From the NCBI GenBank assembly GCA_030789695.1, contig CM061130.1, forward strand, positions 10,841,860 to 10,905,859: DNA of 64,000 bases, given 5' to 3'. How positions within the stretch are numbered: the stretch's first letter is position 1; each line of letters starts with the position of its first letter. This DNA comes from Scilla litardierei (lineage: Eukaryota; Streptophyta; Magnoliopsida; Asparagales; Asparagaceae). The notes beneath the pieces are model-generated. The model was not told where the DNA came from. It did no database searches and saw only the letters and a list, made by a program, of their open reading frames with translations. Position numbers and translations under genes: made by a program. Shown piece by piece: positions 56,890-64,000 of this stretch.

Positions 56890-58627
56890 TGTTGAGTATT
56901 GATTCTCCGGATTTGGTTTTGATGATGAACAAACATAAATATCGTGAACTAACTCTTTGTGAGCACAGTTATGGAGATCGTCACCAAAATTCTACGTACA
57001 TCAAAAGCGACGTCTCAAGACTTCTCAAAGCGCGTGATCGTGTGCCTGAAGCTTCGTTGAAGCTCTAGGAGCATTATTGAAGTCAAGAGATTCGGATTGA
57101 AGCTTTGAAGACGGTTCGTCAAGTTTATTTTATAGTCTTCTAGCTTCTTTTCGTAGAATGTTAAGCCTTGAGTAGGTCTTACATTATAATCTTCATAACG
57201 CTCATATCTTAGAGCTAGGATTATCTTAGAAGCCCATAGAAACTTTCCCGAAGCTTTACGCTTCATTTCGCGGCTTCTAGTGCATCTTAGTTGGTTCAAG
57301 AAGAAGGACCAACCGACTAGATTGTCATCTAGTCGGTTAAGAATCCTTCTTGAACCGACTAGATCTCCTTGCTCAATTCAGCATCTTCACTGTTGACCAA
57401 TTAGTCGGTCCAAGAAGGTTCACCGACCGACTAGTTGTCAAACTAGTCGGTTTGGAATCCTTCTTAGACCGACTAGTTATAACTTCATTTTCACAGCCTG
57501 AGCTACTGTTTACTCGTTAGTCGGTCCAAGAACAACCATCGACCGACTAGTTGTGAAACTAGTCGGTTAAAATTTGTTCTTAGACCGACTAGTTCTCTTG
57601 TGTTCAGCTTATTGTTTTTCAACTGCTTAGTCGGTCAAAGAACACTCACCGACCGACTAGTTGTCAAACTAGTCGGTTGGCAAGTCTTCTTAGACCGACT
57701 AGTTCTATAACTCCTGAACTTTCTTTCTTGGCTGTGAACCTTTTAGTCGGTCCAAGAAGAATCACCGACCGACTAGTTGCGAAACTAATCGGTCAGTGAT
57801 CCTTCTTAGACCGATTAGACTGCTTCAGAATAGAGACGTTGGAGCATTAAATGCTACGAATTTTCCCTCTCTCTTCTCTCTATCCTATATATACTTGTGA
57901 TGCTTCTTCCTAGCATTCAAGGCTGACATTTATTGTGATTTAGAGATTCAAGAGAAAGCATTCAACTCCATTTTCTAAAGCTTCCTCATTCTCACAAAGA
58001 ATCTCTCCAAACTCCTTGAGCCCTAATTTCCTCAAGAGAGATTCTCTTCATTGTGAGCCTCTCAAGCCAAGAGCTTGATTCAAAGTCACCAAACTCCACC
58101 CTAGCCATCTATTGCTGTTCATCTTGGTGGAGCTAGGGTTTGGTGACTTCTTCTTCCTCAAAATCCTCCTTGCCCTAAAATCTGTAAGTTTACTCAAGGC
58201 ATATGATTTTGTTGGTAAGTATTTCATTGTTTCATTTACATTGATATTGCAAGTTTTTCTCTCGGTTTGTGAGAGAAGTTTGTGATCCCAGTTTGTGGGA
58301 GTCACATTTCGATTTGTGTATGATTTGATCTTGTAGAGGTTTTCTACAAGAATTTCATAGTGCAAACTTGGGTTAGAGGATTCTAACTCAAGTAGCCGGA
58401 GGGGATCCGGGTGTTTGGGACGTAGGATCACCGGGAACAAGTCGGGGAGACTTGGGTGGATCCTAACCCGTTACATCGCTTGTTTGCGCTTGTCTTTTAT
58501 TGTTGTCTATTTTCATTTCCGCATTGTTGGTTGAGTTTGCAAGATAATTAGGAATTATACTCTTGATTATTTTAAAGTACTATTCACCCCCCTCTAGTAT
58601 TTGTGCAGTAGCTTTCAGGGCATTACA
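56890..58627 (+). repeat. 5' LTR of Sirevirus copy 2
   Basis: TGTTGAGTATTG to GGGCATTACA, 1738 bp. ACCGAC palindrome array at about 57308-57822 with fewer units than copy 1; TATA ctatatatac at 57885-57894. Confidence 0.85.
57308..57822 (+). promoter_or_regulatory. ACCGAC palindrome array, copy 2
   Basis: About five units of GACCGACTAG / CTAGTCGGT pairs. The half sites are kept while the spacers between them differ strongly from copy 1, suggesting that the palindromes are the conserved part. Confidence 0.7.
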
Positions 58628-58629
58628 TT

Positions 58630-58642
58630 TGGTATCAGAGCC
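58630..58642 (+). other. Primer-binding site, tRNA-iMet type, copy 2
   Basis: TGGTATCAGAGCC, two bases after the LTR end, identical to copy 1. Confidence 0.9.
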
Positions 58643-58654
58643 AAGTTTATAGCT

Positions 58655-60941
58655 ATGTCTACCAACGATAACAAGAATGTTCGTCCACCTTCAGACTATA
58701 GTACCTTTAGGAACCGTGAAGGAGTTTCTTCGGTGATGGAAGGACACTCCTCAACTAGGCCTCCCTTCTTCAACGGTACCAATTATGGGTACTGGAAATG
58801 CCGGATGGAAACGTTCCTCTGGAGCACTTCACTATGGAGAGCTACGTTGACGGAGTATGTCGAGCCCGCCGAACCAGACTTTGCTAAGTGGACTACCGCA
58901 AAGGTCGCCACGGAGGTAAACAATGCCAAGGCAATGAATGCCTTGTAATGTGCATTGGAGCCCGAAGACTTCAACAAGATATGCATATGTAAGAGTGCAT
59001 ATCAAATCTGGAACTCACTCCTCATCTTGCATGAAGGAACGAGTAGGGTAAGAGACTCCAAACTCACTGTTGTAAATTAAGATTACGAATTATTTCACAT
59101 GCAACAGTGTGAGAAGATGAAGGACTACTATGCTCGCTTCTAGACATTACCAATGAGTTGGAGGCTCTTGAAAGACTTACACCCAAAAGGAGAAAGTCTC
59201 AAAGATTATTGACGGACTTCCTTCTTGTTGGGAAAAGCGTACCTTCCCCATCGAGGAAGGTAACGATATGAATAAGTATACTGTCATACAACTAATGGGT
59301 ACCTTGATGTCTTATGAGGTACGCAAGGACAGTAAAATAAAGATGCAGGACAAGATGAAGTCGTACTTGAAGCAAGACGAGCCGAAGAAAAAGGCGATTG
59401 CGTTCAAGACCGCTCCATCTACATCTACCGATGATAAAGAATCGGAAGACGAGTTGGACTTAGAATCCATTGCCCTTATGGCAAAGAAGTTCAACCGATT
59501 CTTCCGGAAAGGTAACTTCAAGAACAAATCTAAATTTAGTTCTACTAACGCCTCCACTCCTTTATGTTTTAAATGCAACAAGCCAGGACACATCAAAGCG
59601 GATTGTCCTCAAAATAAACAAAATGAGAAATGGAAGGCACCAAAGTTTGACAAGTCTCAAAAGTACAAGAAAGTGTACAAGAAAGGACTTGTCGGCACAT
59701 TCACCGATTCCGACGAGGACTCCTCAAGTGGAGAGTCGGATGATGAACAAGTGGAGCAAGCACACATGTGCTTCATGGCAAAAGAAGAACATGATCAAGA
59801 GACATCTTCCGATGAAAGCGAGGATGAAGGTGATGAGGTAACTATGGATGACCTTAGATTAGCTAACGAGCAAATTTGGTCTAAGTATTCTAAACTAGTA
59901 AATAGATATACTAAGACTAAAGATGAGCTAACTAGTCTCCAAACCTCACCTAAGCCTATCATCATCATCATCAACGACACAGTTGTTGAAGGTTTGAGAA
60001 ATGAGATTGTAAATCTCAAATCTCAACTTGAGTATGTTCATATTGAGGATTCGGAGGAACACGAGATAGCGGATTGGATTTCTCGAAACTCAACTTTGAG
60101 TATTGAGAATGAGAATCTTAAGTCTCGTGTTTGTGAACTCACTACTCAAGTGTCCACTTTGGATACTTCAATACTTTCTCTCACCGAGAAGTATGAGTCC
60201 ACATTAGGCCGAATTAATAAATTCAACAAAGGCAAGAACCATTTGGATAATATCCTAAATGACCTACTTCCGGCCAATCATCGTATTGGCTTGGGGTATA
60301 AAAGGGAAATTCATCCAAATCGTCCACCACCTTTGTTAGGCCATCTTTCGAAGCCTCAACTAGTGGGAGTAAACACCACATGGGTAGTTCATCTACCAAT
60401 GTTGCTTCCACTAGGCACACACCCCCTCTTGGAAAGTAACCCACTTTGGGTGGAACTCCAAAGAAGGGTCATGCATTTATGTACACCAATATTATGCCAC
60501 GTAGGAACACACATCCTACTCCACCGGTTCACAATTATGATGATTTTTATGCTCCACGTCCACGAGCACGTGCACACCAAGTGAGACACTCACGTACGTG
60601 TTCCTCCACATGCATATGTTCATCCACATCACTATCATATGAATGATTACCATCATGCATCATATCATATGTCGCCACCACCATTTCATCATATGCCATA
60701 TGCTTATCCACGTCATGCATTTCCTAGGCCACCTCCTCGTAGGCCACATGCATCACGTAGACATCAACAACGTATGCATGCTCCCAATAGGAATAGGGCT
60801 CCCAAAATATTCACTATTTGGGGCCCGAAGAACACTAACATGCATGAAAAACAAGCATACATGAATTCATATTTTATGAATTTCGTGCATAATGATGATT
60901 ATGTTGGGAAGTCTAAGTCCAATTGGACTTGGCTTCCAAAG
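58655..60941 (+). pseudogene. gag: Sirevirus gag, copy 2
   Basis: ATG at 58655, MSTNDNKNVRPPSDYSTF, parallel to copy 1. The CCHC knuckle is CFKCNKPGHIKADC at about 59563. An acidic Ser-rich stretch, a coiled-coil-like region and a His/Pro-rich tail follow. Lesions: TAA at 58946-58948 (CAA in copy 1), a stop near 59079, a small deletion near 59142, another near 59170, and frame changes near 60300 that move the His-rich tail to another frame. Despite this the coding pattern stays clear to GGCTTCCAAAG at 60941, where the junction segment starts. Confidence 0.82.
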
Positions 60942-61000
60942 GTCTAATCTTTTAGGACCCAATGACCTTGGGTACCATGGAACGATATGTTTATCTTCAG
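60942..61000 (+). other. Candidate 59-nt intron at gag-pol junction, copy 2
   Basis: GTCTAATC ... TTATCTTCAG, again 59 nt, with indels relative to copy 1 that cancel in length. Its removal joins gag and pol in frame, as in copy 1. Confidence 0.45.
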
Positions 61001-61858
61001 GTACTCAAGAAAAAGAAACGGAGCAACAAATCCAAATTTAGCTCCAAGGATGGGTGGATACTCGATAGCGTGTGTTCAAAACACATGACGGGTGAAGCTC
61101 AATTGCTCTCCAGAGTGGTGCCCATTGCAAATGGGAACCGAGTAGTCTTTAGAGGCAACGAGAGTGGAACCATCATTGGTGTTGGTAAAGTTGGTAACCC
61201 ATCTAAACCTCTAATAAGTGATGTTTACCTTGTTAAAGGATTAAATCACAATCTTATTTCAATAAGCCAACTTTGTGACAAAGGTTACAAAGTTAGCTTT
61301 GCGAAAGGAATGTGTCATATTTTTAGTAAAGATAATAATAATGTATTATTCTCTGGCACACGCCATAAGGATATTTATATATTAGATCTTCCAAAATCAC
61401 ATGAACAATGTCTCATTGCCAACACAAGTGAACAACACTTATGGCATCGACGTTTTGGTCATGTGAACTTTGGAACACTTTTCAAACTTTCCAAGTTAAA
61501 TTCTATTAAAGGATTTCCTAAGCTTACTTTCCAAAAGAAAAGCTTTTGTGACTCGTGTCAACGAGGCAAGCTTCCAAAATCGTCATTTAAACCTAAGAAA
61601 AGAATTTCATCTAAACGGCCTCTAGAGCTTTTACATCTAAATCTTTTTGGGCCAACTAGAGTTGCTTCATTAGGGAATGCTCGATATGGACTTGTCATCG
61701 TTGATGACTTTTCTAGATTTACTTGGGTATTTTCATTAAGTAATAAAAATGATGCTTTTGAAAACTTCACAATATTTGTGAAGAAAGTACAAAATCTCAT
61801 TGGAACCACCATTGTCACTATTCGTAGTGATCATGGAGGGGAATTTGAGAATGAGTCT
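61001..61858 (+). pseudogene. pol: Sirevirus pol 5' part, copy 2
   Basis: The frame is open for about 286 codons: protease, integrase zinc finger (HLWHRRFGH ... CDSCQRGK) and part of the catalytic core to RSDHGGEFENES. Two active sites are changed: the protease reads LDSVCS instead of LDSGCS (Gly to Val in the DSG box), and the first integrase Asp is Asn (LLHLNLFGP versus LLHLDLFGP in copy 1). The sequence is cut at 61858 by the Tat/Ogre-type LTR, so the integrase Glu, RT and RNase H are missing here. Confidence 0.85.
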
Positions 61859-63841
61859 TGACGTGCGTTTATATTTCATATATTTGCGCACGTTTTCTCT
61901 CGTGTTTTTCCATTATTTACCGCCGTCTTGTATTCGTTTTCTCGTGTTTTCTCGTTTTCTTTCACTTTTCCGTGTTTTTGGTAATTTGCAGGAATTTACA
62001 GCATTTGGGACATAAAACAACGATATCATGAGTCCCCGGAGCAACGGGAGGGGTCACGTGTGATCCAGGGGGTCAAACGACCAAGATTGCCATCTTTCAG
62101 CCCCCACCCGATCGGTTGGACACAGCCAACCGATCGGGTGATGCACGCGTGTCCGACCCGGGCGGAAGCTGAAGCCAAGTGAAGATCAACCGACCGGTTC
62201 GTCAACCGGTTGAACACAGCTGAGTTCTTAGGAATTTGGGCGTAATTCCAATCGATCGGGTGACTTATCACCCGATCGGTTCATCTGTAGCCACATCGCC
62301 TCAAATATCGAACCAACGGCTCCACCCGCTCTCCTCAGTGACCGGTTGAAGCTCCCGAAGGCGACGGCCGAAGCAACAAGCTGCTCACCCGATCGGTTGA
62401 CATTTCAACCGATCGGGTGGCCTTTTGGTCCCCTTTCGCGCACCGCTACTCATTCATTGAAGATCTGCTATCATTTCAGAAGGATTTTGGGTGATCTCTT
62501 ATTTTTCTAGCGTCGGCATCGTCGTTATCTTTCCAACGATAGGTCGCATGCCCGAATCCAAATTTTCTAGATTTTTCTGGAATTTGTTGAGCGCAGCTGT
62601 GTGCTGAAATTGGCTGCTGTCTGAAATTTCACTTCAACCGATCGGTTGGGAGTCCAATCGATCGGTTGAAGTCAATTTCAGCAGTTTCGTGCTCTCTGTT
62701 TATTCCACCCGATCGGGTGGGCCTTTTTTGACAGTTCTGAACCCGACCTAAGAGGGTTTTTGAGGGGTTTATAAATAGAGATTGGGGGCACAACTTGAGG
62801 AGGTTCTTCTTCAGTTTTTTAGGGCTTTTGCCCCCATTCTCTTGTGAGTTCTAGGTTAGTTTAGATTAGGGCTTTTGGTTAATAAATCTGGTATTGGATC
62901 GTTGGATTCAAACGGAGATAAGTATTTTCTTCTCTCTTTCTCCATTGTTTTGTATTGTGTTAAGTTTTGCTCAATGGTGAATGTTTGTATGTTATTTGTT
63001 TTGCTTGTCTTTATGTTTCTCACCATGGAGTAGTGTTGATTAACCCTAATACGGGTTAGGGTAGGATTGATGCTTGGGTTGTTTCATTTGACTTGGTTGC
63101 ATGGCATGTGTTCGATGAAATGTGTCAATGGGGATTTCTAGCAATCTGGGTCCAATTCGTACGACAACACACTAGTTGTGTTGGGGGTTGGGGTCCGGTG
63201 CTTGTCCAGTCAAGATCCGCTTCGATGTATTTCTAGAAATCACATTTGACCTATTTGGCCATTAGGGTTACGCGGGGGTGTTTCATTGTCATTGGCGGGA
63301 GAAAGACCGCCTTTGACCGTCGGGCCAAGGGGGAATAAACTTGGCGGTTGACTCCCTAGCCATAGCTCACACCCCTAGCGTTGACATCGAGTCCTCGCGC
63401 GTGGGAACGACTTGGACGAAATGTTGGGAGATATCATTGTGGCCTTAATGCTCACGGTTGCGGAAGGTGTTAATGGACATCGGAATGCCCACCCTCCGGA
63501 ACCGGGTAGGCCTAGCGTGCTTGGCACCGACCGGAATATCGGGCCATGGACGCTAGGTACCACCTTTTGGGGCAATGTCTCACCCTGGGTCAAGTCAAAT
63601 GCCAAGTGTCATGAGTGCTCTAGCCCGTGTTAGCGGGGATTCATTTCGTGTCATTTTCATTTCTTTGTTTTATTTCCACATTTCCACCCATACTATTCGC
63701 GTAGCTAGCACACGACCTAGGCGAGGCTAGTAGCCATTCAAGCCATCCACCTCCCTGAGTTCGGTAAACCCGCACCCTACACTAACCGTGCACTTGCGGT
63801 AAAACGACACCGCGCCCATACCGTAAACGGGGCGCCGGTCA
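61859..63841 (+). repeat. 5' LTR of Tat/Ogre-type element
   Basis: TGACGTGCGTTTATATTTC to GGGGCGCCGGTCA, 1983 bp. It holds an ACCGATCGG palindrome array (62105-62720), TATA tttataaatag (62768-62778), and a U5 end with CCGTGCACTTGCGG typical of this group. Short open frames near its 3' part lack motifs. Confidence 0.82.
62105..62720 (+). promoter_or_regulatory. ACCGATCGG palindrome array in Tat-type U3
   Basis: Several long stems. 62105-62119 pairs perfectly with 62126-62140 (15 bp, loop ACACAG). Similar stems lie near 62254-62280 and 62387-62420. Single palindromes (ACCCGATCGGGT) lie near 62706. The array ends about 50 bp before the TATA box. Confidence 0.7.
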
Positions 63842-63847
63842 AGTTTT

Positions 63848-63865
63848 TGGCGCCGTTGCCGGGGA
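63848..63865 (+). other. Primer-binding site of Tat/Ogre type
   Basis: TGGCGCCGTTGCCGGGGA, six bases after the LTR end, the well-known PBS form of plant Tat/Athila-group elements. Confidence 0.88.
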
Positions 63866-64000
63866 GGCGTTCGGTTTGATATTAGCTTAGCTTGGGTTCG
63901 ATAGACTACGCATAAAAACACAAAAATTTTCTTTTTCTTTTTTTTTAAAAAAATATATTCAATAACCAAGAAATTTCTTCCCCCACCATTATATTATCTT
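63866..64000 (+). other. Start of Tat/Ogre internal region
   Basis: AT-rich leader with a T/A homopolymer near 63930-63955; no coding sequence before the window ends. Confidence 0.5.

Larger units (their letters stand above)
56890..61858 (+). mobile_element. Sirevirus copy 2, 5' part
   Basis: Same family as 3216-15791: LTR, PBS, gag and start of pol in the same order. It is more diverged and has more indels, so it is older than copy 1 or has been longer inactive. It is interrupted within integrase at 61858 by a Tat/Ogre-type LTR. The rest is beyond the window. Confidence 0.88.
61859..64000 (+). mobile_element. Tat/Ogre-type Ty3-gypsy element, 5' end
   Basis: Complete 5' LTR, PBS and the first 135 bases of the internal region, then the window ends. 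Candidate TSD agtct (61854-61858); its partner lies outside. The PBS type places it in the non-chromovirus Tat/Athila group. Confidence 0.82.

Noticed and set aside
63000..63660. Open frames around 63375-63633
   Set aside because: They lie in the R/U5 part of the Tat-type LTR, lack motifs, and oppose each other on both strands.

Overview
This window reads as intergenic heterochromatin of a flowering plant. Nearly every base I can explain belongs to LTR retrotransposons, and I see no host gene, tRNA or rRNA. The plant call rests on the element lineages: Sirevirus-type and Tork/Angela-like Ty1-copia, Tekay/Del-like and Reina-like chromoviruses, and Tat/Ogre-type Ty3-gypsy with the TGGCGCCGTTGCCGGGGA primer-binding site. 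Copia priming sites match plant initiator tRNA-Met. The species cannot be named from this sequence.

The left 50 kb is a deep nest that resolves by target-site duplications (TSDs). A minus-strand Sirevirus-like remnant (1-1315 continuing at 50091-50164) took a 3.44-kb solo LTR (1321-3209 + 48533-50085, TSD ctctt). A second solo LTR of the same family (3210-3215 + 15797-16292 + 45587-48527, TSD tattt) sits inside the first. That second solo LTR took a Sirevirus (3216-15791, TSD gtaac) one base inside its terminus, and a tandem Tekay-like gypsy (16293-45581, TSD agaga) arranged LTR-internal-LTR-internal-LTR. The middle LTR of the tandem was then hit by a minus-strand copia element lacking a recognisable gag (25847-35048, TSD agtgt) and by a coding-free gypsy derivative (36204-41522, TSD ggctc). 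Removing the insertions gives LTR lengths that agree within a few bases.

The right 14 kb is a chain of partial elements: a minus-strand Sirevirus-like LTR (50165-51848), a minus-strand Reina-like chromovirus fragment (52100-53568), a minus-strand Tat-like 3' end (53569-56889), a second Sirevirus of the same family as the first (56890-61858), and a Tat/Ogre-type 5' LTR (61859-63841) that cuts the second Sirevirus in its integrase.

All coding regions are decayed, mostly by single stops that look like C-to-T or G-to-A changes. The points most worth a second look are regulatory or structural. The Sirevirus LTRs carry dense palindromes with ACCGAC half sites, and the same array recurs inside the element upstream of an extra post-pol ORF, suggesting a separate promoter. 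Intron-like GT-AG segments are conserved between copies in both a gypsy pol and the Sirevirus gag-pol junction. Tandem hairpins in the gypsy LTR show a compensatory base change. Most of the LTR families here carry their own short palindrome array. Distances, identities and lineage calls were made by eye; no alignment or search was run.
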